Assembly: GCA_027310325.1 (NCBI GenBank)
Contig: DAIDBB010000132.1
Location: 1 to 5,732 of the forward strand
Direction of reading: 5' to 3'
DNA from: a bacterium
GTDB taxonomy: Bacteria > Desulfobacterota > GWC2-55-46
DNA: 5,732 nt
The notes under the pieces were generated by a model. It was not told the origin of the DNA. It did not search any database and saw only the letters and a list, made by a program, of their open reading frames with translations. Of this stretch, positions 1-5,732 are shown one piece after another; the first letter of the stretch is position 1, and every line of letters begins with the position of its first letter. The translations under genes were made by a program, and so were the position numbers.

Positions 1-217
1 GGCCCGGCACCACGGAGCAGACTATGGAGCCTTCTATATCCGTCCGGGCTATGCCCGCGGACGAGATAATGCTTTTAAGGACGACCCCGTATTCGTCCGA
101 TGTGCGGTCTATCTCTGTATTTATTCTCCAGTGGGATACCAGTTCGTTATCCCTGAACGCGCCGATGACGATATTGGAGTTTCCGATATCCGCGGCTAGA
201 AGCATCTTTTGGGTCAC
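1..217 (-). CDS. coaX: Type III pantothenate kinase, N-terminal fragment (3' end beyond window)
   Basis: CoaX phosphorylates pantothenate with ATP to 4'-phosphopantothenate, the first committed step of coenzyme A synthesis, in the cytoplasm. Only 72 codons are visible; family members are about 255 residues. Counting from the GTG at 217, the phosphate-binding motif DIGNSNIVIG (residues 10-19, the family's DxGNTxxxxG with Ser for Thr) is followed by the HWRI segment (29-32), the RTSDEYG block (38-44) and the strand SIVCSVVP (64-71, family SSVVP). These match the N-terminal half of the ASKHA-fold type III enzyme and not the CoaA or CoaW types. Two starts are possible. GTG 217 lies one base after the birA stop and has a GGAGAGGGGG tract upstream; ATG 205 fits the usual family N-terminus but has no good ribosome site. 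I prefer GTG, with moderate confidence. The gene is the last visible member of the valS-nadC-birA-coaX unit. Confidence 0.93.
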   Translation of the reverse strand, partial: MTQKMLLAADIGNSNIVIGAFRDNELVSHWRINTEIDRTSDEYGVVLKSIISSAGIARTDIEGSIVCSVVPG

Positions 218-218
218 C

Positions 219-1202
219 CTACCCCCTCTCCGCGTCCCCTGAGATGATCCTGACGACAGCGCCGGCGGGGTCCCTTACCAGAAGGGCTCCGCTTTCGTCA
301 ACCCCTGCGCATATGCCCGAGATCGACCGGTTAAAGGAGATGACCTTTACCGGTTTGCCCTCGGCGTCGAAGTAGCCCTTCCAGGCGCTTAAAATCGGCC
401 CGAACCCCTCCATTAAGTATATTTTATACCATTTTTCGACACTTGCATAAAGGGTGCGGACAAAATGGGTCCTGTCGACCTCATGGCCCGACTTCTCGGC
501 GAGCGAGGTCGCTATCGACCTTACGGGGTCCGGCAGCATCATAGCTTTCATGTTTACGTTTACGCCTATCCCAGCTATCACGAAATGGACCCTATCGGCC
601 TCCGAGTCCATTTCGAGGAGTATCCCTGCGACCTTCCTCGAATCGATAAGTATATCGTTCGGCCACTTGACCGTCGGTCTTCCGGGGCATACGGCCCCGA
701 CCGCCTCGGCCACGGCCACGGCTGAAAGGAACGTCAGGTTTTGCGCGGCCTGCGGCGGGCAATCGGGCCGCAGGATTATGGACGTATAGACGTTTACACC
801 CGGCGGGGACTCCCACCTTCTTCCGATGCGTCCCTTTCCATTCGATTGAGCATCGGCTATTACGACGGTGCCCTCGGGCTCGCCGCTTCTTGCAAGCTCA
901 AAGGCCTTTATGTTCGTTGAGTCTATGGAGGGATAAAAAAATACCTTTTTGCCTATTGTACCGGTCGTGAGGGCCGACCGTATCTCGACGCCGTTAAAAC
1001 TCGCCTCGCCCTTAAGCGAGTACCCCTTCGAGGGGCTCGCCTCGATGAGAAAGCCCATCTTCCGGAGGTTGCTTATGTGCTTCCAGACGGCGGTGCGGGA
1101 CACCCCGAGCCGTGAGCTAAGGGCTTGACCCGAGACATACTTTTTCTCATTACCCGGACCTGCCCTCAAGATCCTTACTATCTCTACCTCTTTTTCCTGC
1201 AT
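219..1202 (-). CDS. birA: Bifunctional biotin-[acetyl-CoA-carboxylase] ligase / biotin-operon-type repressor
   Basis: BirA makes biotinyl-5'-AMP and transfers biotin to the target lysine of biotin carboxyl carrier domains; proteins of this architecture can also repress transcription. At 327 residues it has the length of two-domain BirA. Residues about 1-65 form a winged helix-turn-helix (GQALSSRLGVSRTAVWKHIS, 25-44) with a wing ending in SKGYSL. The catalytic domain shows DSTN (94-97), the adenylate-binding loop GKGRIGRRW (122-130, family GRGRxGRxW), KWPND (179-183), the KVAGILLE strand (190-197) and GIGVNVN (211-217). A small SH3-like C-terminal domain covers about 280-320. The ATG start lies one base after the nadC stop, with GGAG 10 bases upstream inside the nadC end. 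The intact DNA-binding domain suggests a regulator, but no biotin synthesis gene and no clear paired operator is visible in the window, so its targets are unknown. Confidence 0.96.
   Translation of the reverse strand: MQEKEVEIVRILRAGPGNEKKYVSGQALSSRLGVSRTAVWKHISNLRKMGFLIEASPSKGYSLKGEASFNGVEIRSALTTGTIGKKVFFYPSIDSTNIKAFELARSGEPEGTVVIADAQSNGKGRIGRRWESPPGVNVYTSIILRPDCPPQAAQNLTFLSAVAVAEAVGAVCPGRPTVKWPNDILIDSRKVAGILLEMDSEADRVHFVIAGIGVNVNMKAMMLPDPVRSIATSLAEKSGHEVDRTHFVRTLYASVEKWYKIYLMEGFGPILSAWKGYFDAEGKPVKVISFNRSISGICAGVDESGALLVRDPAGAVVRIISGDAERG
222..231 (-). promoter_or_regulatory. Ribosome binding site supporting the GTG start of coaX
   Basis: The purine tract GGAGAGGGGG lies inside the last birA codons. 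Its 3' edge is 4 bases from the GTG at 217, and its GGAG core is 10 bases away. From the alternative ATG at 205 it is 16 bases away, which is too far. This favours GTG as the start and implies that ribosomes finishing birA reload for coaX. Confidence 0.5.
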
Positions 1203-1203
1203 A

Positions 1204-2079
1204 TCATTCTATCTCCAGGCTTATATCCACGGCCCTGGCGGAATGCGTAAGGCCTCCCACGGAGATGAAATCGACCCCGGTTTTCGCTATCTGAAGGACG
1301 TTATCTATCGTAACCCCTCCGGAGGCCTCGACAAAGGCCCTGTGGCCTATGAGGCTTACGGCCTTTTTCATCATGGGCGGGCCCATGTTGTCGAGCATGA
1401 TTATGTCCACGCCGGCTTCTATCGCCTCTTTTACCTCTTCAAGGCTCGTTACCTCGACCTCGATAGTCATCTTCCCGTGGCAGGCCCTCTTGACCCTATC
1501 GACGGCCTCTTTTACCCCGCCGGCCACCTTTATGTGGTTGTCTTTTATAAGGACGGCGTCGAAAAGCCCAAACCTGTGGTTCAGGCCCCCGCCAGCCTTT
1601 ACAGCGTATTTCTCGAGACCCCTCAGGCACGGGGTCGTCTTTCTCGTGTCGAGTATCTTTGCGTCAGTAGACCTGATCTTCCTTACGAACATGTCAGTGC
1701 GGGTTGCTATGCCCGACATCCTCTGCAGGAAGTTAAGGGCTACCCTTTCACCCGTGAGTATCGTTGCAAGCCCACCCCTCACCTCTGCTAAAGCCTCCCC
1801 CTTTTTTACCATGTCCCCATCGTCGAAGTACGTCTTGAAGACGATTTTTTCATCAAGATATTTGAATACGTTCATGGCCATGAAAAGGCCCGCTACGATA
1901 AAGTCCTCCTTGGCGAGGAAGACACCCTTTCCGGCTTCCTGGCCGACGATGGCCCTTGTAGTGATGTCTCCCCGGCCAACGTCCTCGGTAAGGGCGGCCT
2001 TAATAAGCGCCCCGGAGTAGCCTTCGAACGAAGGCGCGGGACCGCCGACCTTGCGTGCTTTTTGTGACTTTTTCTTCAA
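1204..2079 (-). CDS. nadC: Quinolinate phosphoribosyltransferase (nicotinate-nucleotide pyrophosphorylase, carboxylating)
   Basis: NadC condenses quinolinate with PRPP to give nicotinate mononucleotide, CO2 and pyrophosphate, the entry step to NAD in de novo synthesis. The 291 residues fit the family (about 280) plus a basic N-terminal extension of about 15. Motifs in order: EDVGRGDITT (32-41), GERVALNFLQRMSGIAT (110-126), DTRKTTPCLR (144-153), KYAVKAGGGLNHRFGLFDA (157-175), IKDNH (178-182), EVEVTSLEE (207-215), IIMLDN (226-231), EASGG (251-255) and ISVGGLTHS (272-280). By family alignment, R112, R146, K147, H168, R169, K179, E209 and D230 are the active-site residues, and all are present. 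One oddity is Cys151, where the family nearly always has Gly in the TRKTxPG loop; its codon is TGC. The start is TTG, overlapping the valS stop by 4 bases, with AAGGGG 6 bases upstream. The next gene, birA, begins one base after the stop. Confidence 0.96.
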   Translation of the reverse strand: MKKKSQKARKVGGPAPSFEGYSGALIKAALTEDVGRGDITTRAIVGQEAGKGVFLAKEDFIVAGLFMAMNVFKYLDEKIVFKTYFDDGDMVKKGEALAEVRGGLATILTGERVALNFLQRMSGIATRTDMFVRKIRSTDAKILDTRKTTPCLRGLEKYAVKAGGGLNHRFGLFDAVLIKDNHIKVAGGVKEAVDRVKRACHGKMTIEVEVTSLEEVKEAIEAGVDIIMLDNMGPPMMKKAVSLIGHRAFVEASGGVTIDNVLQIAKTGVDFISVGGLTHSARAVDISLEIE

Positions 2080-4781
2080 TGAGTACCCCTTACGCCCATT
2101 ATGCGCTCAAGCCCCTTCTCAAGCTTGCCCCTCTTCTCAAGAAGCCCCTCCATCCGCGCCCTTTCCTTTTCCACAACCCCGGCAGGGGCCTTGTTCACAA
2201 ATTCAGGGTTTTCGAGTTTTTTCCTTACCCCTTCGTACTCTGAGGCGAGCTTGTCGAGCTCCTTCTGGAGCTTTTTCATCTCTGAGTCAAAATCGACGAG
2301 CCCTTTTAAAGGCACAAAGACCTCTATCTCTCCGCTCGCAGCGAATGCTGTGCCGGCGTCCTTTGGCCTCACACCTTCCATGTTCACGGTTAGTGTCTTA
2401 ACCTTTGCAAGGTTTTTTATGTCTTCAATAGAATTTGTTATGAGAGACGCTGTTCCATGAGATTGAGTGAAGCAGATACAATCAACCTTTGCAGACAAAG
2501 GTACGTCCATTTCTGTCCTAATGTTCCTTATGGCCCTTATCACATCCATCACCTTCTCCATGTTTGCCGCGACCGCCATGAATTTGCTCGGGTCCGCAAT
2601 AGGAGTCGGGTACGTCGTTTCCTGAAGGGTCTTGCCTTCGCCTGGCATTTTCCCGTATATCTCTTCGGTTATGAACGGCATAAAGGGATGGAGAAGTTTC
2701 AGCGAGTCTTTTAGCACACTGGTAAGTACGGTTGCGGCTTGCTGCTTCCTATCAGGCCCCATGTCGCCGCGTAGATGCGGCTTTATCATCTCCACGTACC
2801 AATCACAGACCTCGTGCCAGACGAATGAATAGAGAATGCGCGCCGCCTCGTCGAACCTGTAGCTCTCAAGCGCCCTCGATACGCCTTCGGCGCAATCCGA
2901 AAGCCGCCGGAGTATCCACATGTTAACTGCATCGAGCGTACGCTCTTCAGGTATTATTATCTCCCCATCTGCGTTGAGCACTATGGCGTCCTTGGCCTCC
3001 TCGATATTCATCAGGGTAAACCTTGCGAGGTTCCAGATCTTGTTGCAGAAGTTCCTGTAGCCGGCAATCCTTTCCTCCGCCAGCTTTATGTCCCTTCCCT
3101 GCGCCGCCAGCGCCGCCAGAGTGAACCTGAAGGCGTCGGTACCGTACTTCTCCATCATGATGAGCGGGTCTATGACGTTACCCTTGCTTTTGCTCATCTT
3201 CTGCCCCTCGGCATCCCTGATGAGGGCGTGGATGTAGACGTCGCTGAAGGGCTCTGAGCCCATGAAGTGCTTGCCCATCATCATCATCCGCGCCACCCAG
3301 AAAAATATTATATCGAAGCTCGTCGATAATACCGAGGTCGGGTAGAAGGCCTTCAGTTCCTCTGTCTTATCGGGCCAGCCCAGCGTCGAGAACGGCCAGA
3401 GCGCCGAGGAGAACCACGTGTCGAGGACGTCCGGGTCCTGCTCGACATCGGCGCTTCCGCACGTCGAGCACTTCTCGGGGTCAACGGCGGCTACCGTAAT
3501 ATGGCCGTCCTTGCAGTGCCATGCCGGTATCCTGTGCCCCCACCATATCTGGCGCGAGATGCACCAATCGCGGATATTCCTCATCCAGTCGAAGTAAGTG
3601 TTCTCCCAGCCTTTGGGGATGAACCTTGTCTCGCCGTCCTCGACCGCCTTTATCGCGGGCCCGGCAAGAGGAGCGACCTTAACGAACCACTGCTTCGAGA
3701 GCGTCGGCTCGACGATTGTTCCGCACCTGTAACAGGCCCCGAGCATTATCTTATAGTCCTCTGCCTTCTTAAGGAGCCCGAGGTTTTCGAGGCCCTCGAT
3801 GACCTTTTTACGCGCCTTGAACCTATCGAGCCCTTTGAACTGCCCGGCGTTCTCGTTCATGACGGCGTTATGGTCCATGACCTTGAGCGCGGGCAGATTA
3901 TGCCTCCGGGACATCTCAAAGTCGTTAAAGTCATGGGCAGGGGTTATCTTTACCGCCCCCGTGCCGAACTCGATACTTACGGACGGGTCTCCTATGATGG
4001 GTATCTCGCGTCCCGTAAGGGGAAGCCTTATGGTGCCGCCGATAAGCGACTTGTATCTATCGTCCTGCGGGTTTACGGCGACCGCGGTATCCCCGAGCAT
4101 CGTCTCCGGGCGGGTAGTTGCCACGACGAGGGAGGTTGTACCGGCAACCGGTTCCTTAAGCGGGTATTCCATGTAGTAGAGCTTGCCGGACGTCTCATCG
4201 AACTGGACTTCGAGGTCTGAAAGGGCGGTATCGCACCTGGGGCACCAGTTTATGATGTAGTCGCCCCTGTAGATGAGACCTTCGGAGTAAAGCCTCGCGA
4301 AGACCTCCCTTACGGCCTTCGAGAGCCCCGCGTCCATCGTAAACCTTAGCCGCGTCCAGTCGCACGAGGCCCCGAGCCTTTTAAGCTGTTTTATTATCGT
4401 CCCGCCCGATTCCTCCTTCCACTTCCATGCCCTCTTTATGAACTCTTCCCTGCCGACGCTATGCCGGGAGAGCCCCTCTTCGGCGAGTTTTCTCTCCACC
4501 ACGTTTTGCGTCGCTATCCCGGCGTGGTCTATGCCCGGAAGCCACAGCACGTTAAACCCTTTCATCCTCTTATATCTCGCCAGTATGTCCTGAAGGGTCG
4601 AATTTAGGGCGTGTCCCAGATGTAGAGCGCCGGTGATGTTCGGAGGCGGTATTACCATCGAGAAAGGCGGCTTTTTTGAAGGGAGCTCCGGGGTGTTCAG
4701 CCCCGAAGATATCCAGAACTCCGACCACTTCTCTTCAACGTTTTTAGGCTCGTATGTCTTTTCCAGCGTCTTTTCGCTCAT
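2076..4781 (-). CDS. valS: Valyl-tRNA synthetase
   Basis: ValRS charges tRNA-Val with valine and hydrolyses mischarged Thr-tRNA-Val. It is a class Ia synthetase acting in the cytoplasm. The 901 residues match the usual 880-950. The Rossmann fold begins with PPPNITGALHLGH (45-57, the HIGH motif as HLGH), then LPGIDHAGIATQ (81-92). The CP1 editing domain spans roughly 195-345, with TTRPETMLGDTAVAV (222-236) and PAHDFND (281-287). Three CxxC pairs that could form zinc-binding knuckles are at 180/183, 350/353 and 438/441. KMSKS is at 528-532 (GQKMSKSKGN), followed by the anticodon-binding domain with LHPFMPFITEEIY (697-709). A C-terminal coiled coil (about 830-895), rich in Lys and Glu, is the family's tRNA-contacting arm. 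The ATG start has a modest AAGG 10 bases upstream and follows a 242-base gap with promoter-like sequence. It is the first gene of the tight unit and overlaps nadC. Confidence 0.98.
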   Translation of the reverse strand: MSEKTLEKTYEPKNVEEKWSEFWISSGLNTPELPSKKPPFSMVIPPPNITGALHLGHALNSTLQDILARYKRMKGFNVLWLPGIDHAGIATQNVVERKLAEEGLSRHSVGREEFIKRAWKWKEESGGTIIKQLKRLGASCDWTRLRFTMDAGLSKAVREVFARLYSEGLIYRGDYIINWCPRCDTALSDLEVQFDETSGKLYYMEYPLKEPVAGTTSLVVATTRPETMLGDTAVAVNPQDDRYKSLIGGTIRLPLTGREIPIIGDPSVSIEFGTGAVKITPAHDFNDFEMSRRHNLPALKVMDHNAVMNENAGQFKGLDRFKARKKVIEGLENLGLLKKAEDYKIMLGACYRCGTIVEPTLSKQWFVKVAPLAGPAIKAVEDGETRFIPKGWENTYFDWMRNIRDWCISRQIWWGHRIPAWHCKDGHITVAAVDPEKCSTCGSADVEQDPDVLDTWFSSALWPFSTLGWPDKTEELKAFYPTSVLSTSFDIIFFWVARMMMMGKHFMGSEPFSDVYIHALIRDAEGQKMSKSKGNVIDPLIMMEKYGTDAFRFTLAALAAQGRDIKLAEERIAGYRNFCNKIWNLARFTLMNIEEAKDAIVLNADGEIIIPEERTLDAVNMWILRRLSDCAEGVSRALESYRFDEAARILYSFVWHEVCDWYVEMIKPHLRGDMGPDRKQQAATVLTSVLKDSLKLLHPFMPFITEEIYGKMPGEGKTLQETTYPTPIADPSKFMAVAANMEKVMDVIRAIRNIRTEMDVPLSAKVDCICFTQSHGTASLITNSIEDIKNLAKVKTLTVNMEGVRPKDAGTAFAASGEIEVFVPLKGLVDFDSEMKKLQKELDKLASEYEGVRKKLENPEFVNKAPAGVVEKERARMEGLLEKRGKLEKGLERIMGVRGTH
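2086..2091 (-). promoter_or_regulatory. Shine-Dalgarno site that fixes the TTG start of nadC
   Basis: AAGGGG lies 6 bases before the TTG at 2079-2077, inside the last codons of valS. There is no ATG or GTG nearby in frame, so this site is the main reason for accepting a TTG start. The TTGA overlap with the valS stop suggests coupling by ribosomes that terminate and restart. Confidence 0.6.
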
Positions 4782-4804
4782 TTCCGTCTAACCTTGAAGT
4801 TTAT

Positions 4805-4834
4805 ATTATAATACAGATGCCATAAAACTAAAAA
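4805..4834 (-). promoter_or_regulatory. Candidate sigma-70 promoter of the valS-nadC-birA-coaX unit
   Basis: A perfect TATAAT is read on the minus strand at 4810-4805. An 18-base spacer separates it from a poor -35 candidate, TTTTTA (4834-4829, 3 of 6 consensus bases). Transcription would start near 4798, leaving a leader of about 17 bases that still contains the AAGG before the valS ATG. It lies directly after a terminator-like hairpin, which fits a transcription-unit boundary. The TATAAT is part of a 10-base palindrome (4804-4813), so a -10 box is also formed on the other strand. Only the -10 is convincing. Confidence 0.45.
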
Positions 4835-4854
4835 TCGGCCAAACTGGGGCCGAT
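4824..4854 (-). terminator. Rho-independent terminator-like hairpin between the upstream gene and valS
   Basis: Read on the minus strand, ATCGGCC (4854-4848) and GGCCGAT (4840-4834) form a perfect 7-base-pair stem with a 7-base loop. A T-rich tail follows (TTTT, AG, TTTT at 4833-4824). This is the classic shape of an intrinsic terminator for transcripts coming from the gene that ends at 5024. There is no T-run in the other direction, so it is directional. An alternative is an attenuator, if transcription starts further upstream and is meant to reach valS. Confidence 0.6.
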
Positions 4855-4859
4855 GCGGT

Positions 4860-4888
4860 ATTATATGAAATTTTCCAGGAATGGTCTG
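4860..4888 (-). promoter_or_regulatory. Second, weaker promoter candidate upstream of the hairpin
   Basis: Another perfect TATAAT occurs on the minus strand at 4865-4860. With a 17-base spacer the -35 would be CAGACC (4888-4883), matching the consensus only at the central GAC. A start near 4853 would place the hairpin at 4854-4834 at the very 5' end of the RNA, where it could hardly terminate but might protect the end. In an AT-rich gap a chance match is quite possible. Confidence 0.2.
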
Positions 4889-4903
4889 GAGAGTTCTTTA
4901 CTG

Positions 4904-4963
4904 AAAAACAAGTGCGCCGCCACCCGGCGACGGGGCAAAGGTAAACAGCCCCGCCTCACCTTT
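4904..4963 (-). other. GC-rich region with alternative, mutually exclusive stem-loops
   Basis: Three pairings are visible on the minus strand. Stem A pairs AAAGGTGAG (4963-4955) with TTTACCTTT (4945-4937), 9 pairs including two G-U. Stem B pairs GGCGGGGC (4955-4948) with GCCCCGTC (4936-4929), 8 pairs with one G-U. Stem C pairs GTCGCC (4931-4926) with GGCGGC (4921-4916), closing on a GGGT loop. B overlaps both A and C, so the RNA can hold either A plus C or B. A TTTTT run at 4908-4904 follows stem C at a distance of 7 bases. This could be an attenuator, a 3' UTR structure of the upstream gene, or chance in GC-rich sequence. No known riboswitch class was recognised. Confidence 0.25.
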
Positions 4964-4984
4964 CCAATCCCCTAAATCCCCCAA
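4964..4984 (-). repeat. Short G-rich direct repeat
   Basis: The 7-mer GGGGATT occurs twice (4981-4975 and 4972-4966) with a period of 9 bases, in a strand-biased G-rich stretch that continues to about 4948. It may be the trace of a dispersed intergenic repeat, but only one short unit is visible and no flanking target duplication or terminal inverted repeat was found. Confidence 0.3.
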
Positions 4985-4993
4985 CTCCTTAAA

Positions 4994-5020
4994 CCGCCAA
5001 TCCGGGAACAGTCACGGCGG
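4994..5020 (-). terminator. Weak stem-loop just after the upstream gene
   Basis: CCGCC (5020-5016) pairs with GGCGG (4998-4994) across a 17-base loop and is followed by only TTT. It starts 3 bases after the stop codon at 5024. The stem is short, the loop large and the T-run poor, so it is at best a weak terminator or a 3'-end stabiliser; the hairpin at 4854-4824 is a better candidate. Confidence 0.15.
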
Positions 5021-5023
5021 ACG

Positions 5024-5732
5024 TCATTTAAGCTTGGAGATCGCTTCCTTGAACTTGCTTATCTCCGCTTTTATGAGGTCCTCGGCGAGTTCCGGGACGA
5101 CCTCCCATGCTATCTCCTCGATGACCTCTCTTGCTACCCTCTGGACCATCTCTTCGAGTTGCTCCTTGGGCAACGCCACCCCTGCCGGGAGCCTGCCGCC
5201 CAGGTCCTCTCTTATCTTCTCCTCGGCCCTGCCGGCGGCTTCCTCGACGATCCGCTTCGTTACCAGGGGAACGGCCTCTTTTTCAATTTCAGGCACCCTG
5301 GACTCAACCGGCGCTTTCTCCTCAATGAGTTCAGGCGGTACTTCAAGTAGGTCGGTCTCCCCCTGGGGCTCTTCGACGACGGCCTTGGCTGCCTCGGGGA
5401 TCCCCGTACCGGCTGGCTTTTCCGGAGCGAACCAGGGGAGATCTTCGGGTTTCATGGGCTCCTCGACCGATGCTGCGGCCCTGGGGGCCTCGGACGCTGG
5501 CCTCAAGGGTTCCGGCGGAGGCACGAACTCGATTGGTTCGGTCTTGAAGGGCTCTGGGTTGAACTCCTCGGTCTCGAAAGGCCCGAGGTCAAAGGCCGGA
5601 GGGGCTTCCTCTTTCTTCGCCGGAGGCTCGACTATTCGCGGCTTTTCTTCCTCAAGAGGCCCCAGGTCCAGGTATTCTTCCGTTAGGTCTTCCTTCAAGG
5701 GTCCCTCCAACCCTTCAAGGAAATCAAGCGAA
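5024..5732 (-). CDS. Pro/Glu-rich acidic protein with C-terminal helical domain, C-terminal fragment (5' end beyond window)
   Basis: The function is not recognised. The frame is open from the window edge to the TGA at 5026-5024, giving 235 residues. A TTG at 5710 could serve as a start, but the seven codons before it are also open (SLDFLEG) and of the same acidic character, so I treat this as the tail of a longer protein. Residues about 1-130 (counted from the first full codon) are low-complexity, rich in Pro, Glu and Ala, with a repeated phrase LDLGPLEEE (21-29) and FDLGPFETE (47-55). There is no signal peptide or membrane segment. From about 140 the sequence becomes helical, ending in an amphipathic block (188-235) containing IAWEVVPELAEDLI. 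Similar tails follow receiver or zinc-ribbon domains in some deltaproteobacterial proteins, and the pattern faintly recalls the C-terminal helices of PopZ; both are inferences from memory. A linker-plus-assembly-domain role is plausible. It is probably a separate transcription unit from valS. Confidence 0.75.
   Translation of the reverse strand, partial: SLDFLEGLEGPLKEDLTEEYLDLGPLEEEKPRIVEPPAKKEEAPPAFDLGPFETEEFNPEPFKTEPIEFVPPPEPLRPASEAPRAAASVEEPMKPEDLPWFAPEKPAGTGIPEAAKAVVEEPQGETDLLEVPPELIEEKAPVESRVPEIEKEAVPLVTKRIVEEAAGRAEEKIREDLGGRLPAGVALPKEQLEEMVQRVAREVIEEIAWEVVPELAEDLIKAEISKFKEAISKLK

Noticed and set aside
1349..2020. A 223-codon plus-strand frame and an overlapping 182-codon one
   Set aside because: Both are antisense to nadC, which carries all family motifs. 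No ribosome site or recognisable domain was found, and they look like codon-bias shadows.
3501..4220. A 239-codon open frame on the plus strand
   Set aside because: It lies entirely antisense to valS, whose translation is a full, motif-complete synthetase. Its product shows no recognisable domain and its openness follows from the codon pattern of valS.
4911..4931. GGGTGG followed by CGGCGC, similar to the T-box antiterminator core in front of a tRNA synthetase gene
   Set aside because: The match fails after the first six bases, and the TGGC would not pair with the ACCA end expected for tRNA-Val. There are only about 100 bases upstream to the end of the previous gene, too few for a stem I with a valine specifier loop.
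4940..4948. CTGTTTACC, similar to a half-site of the E. coli BirA operator and to a phrase in SRP RNA
   Set aside because: There is no second half-site at the proper spacing, and none of the conserved SRP RNA core (GGTCAGGTCCGG and GGAAGCAGC phrases) follows, so both are chance matches.
4937..4963. An H-type pseudoknot formed by stems A and B together
   Set aside because: The arms interleave in pseudoknot order, but the connecting loops would be 0-2 bases, too short to span 7-9 base-pair stems. Alternative folding is more reasonable.
4853..4975. A 40-codon plus-strand frame (basic peptide starting MRYYMKFSR) in the gap upstream of valS
   Set aside because: It is short, overlaps the terminator and the alternative stems, has no convincing -35, and shows no recognisable similarity. 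The GGGG before its ATG is part of the hairpin stem and loop.
4948..4990. Possible G-quadruplex in the G-rich stretch
   Set aside because: Only three runs of three or more G occur within a short distance, so a stable three-tier quadruplex is not supported; a two-tier one would be weak.

Overview
The window looks like a piece of a bacterial chromosome carrying housekeeping genes. All five genes supported here lie on the minus strand, so the order of transcription is from high to low coordinates. Coding is dense, with heavy use of ATA (Ile), AGG/AGA (Arg) and AAG (Lys) codons in moderately GC-rich DNA. The gene order valS-nadC-birA-coaX resembles the gene neighbourhoods of Deltaproteobacteria (for example Geobacter-like lineages) and Nitrospirota. 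That placement is an inference from memory, not a search.

Layout in order of transcription: (1) 5732-5024 is the C-terminal 235 residues of a Pro/Glu-rich acidic protein that ends in a helical domain; its N-terminus lies outside the window. (2) 5023-4782 is a 242-base intergenic stretch. It holds a terminator-like hairpin (4854-4824), a set of GC-rich stems that exclude one another (4963-4904), a short G-rich direct repeat, and two -10-like boxes, one close upstream of valS. (3) 4781-2076 is valS (valyl-tRNA synthetase, 901 aa). (4) 2079-1204 is nadC (quinolinate phosphoribosyltransferase, 291 aa, TTG start). (5) 1202-219 is birA (biotin-protein ligase with an N-terminal DNA-binding domain, 327 aa). 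(6) 217-1 is the first 72 codons of coaX (type III pantothenate kinase), cut by the window edge.

valS, nadC, birA and coaX form a tight unit. valS and nadC overlap by 4 bases (TTGA). nadC-birA and birA-coaX are each separated by one base. No terminator or promoter is visible inside the cluster, so co-transcription and translational coupling are likely. The unit joins valine charging of tRNA to three cofactor steps: NAD synthesis, attachment of biotin to carboxylases, and the first step of CoA synthesis.

I found no mobile element, CRISPR array, tRNA or rRNA. I also see no convincing undescribed system. The points most worth a second look are the uncharacterised acidic protein, the structured leader in front of valS, and an unusual cysteine in the catalytic loop of NadC.
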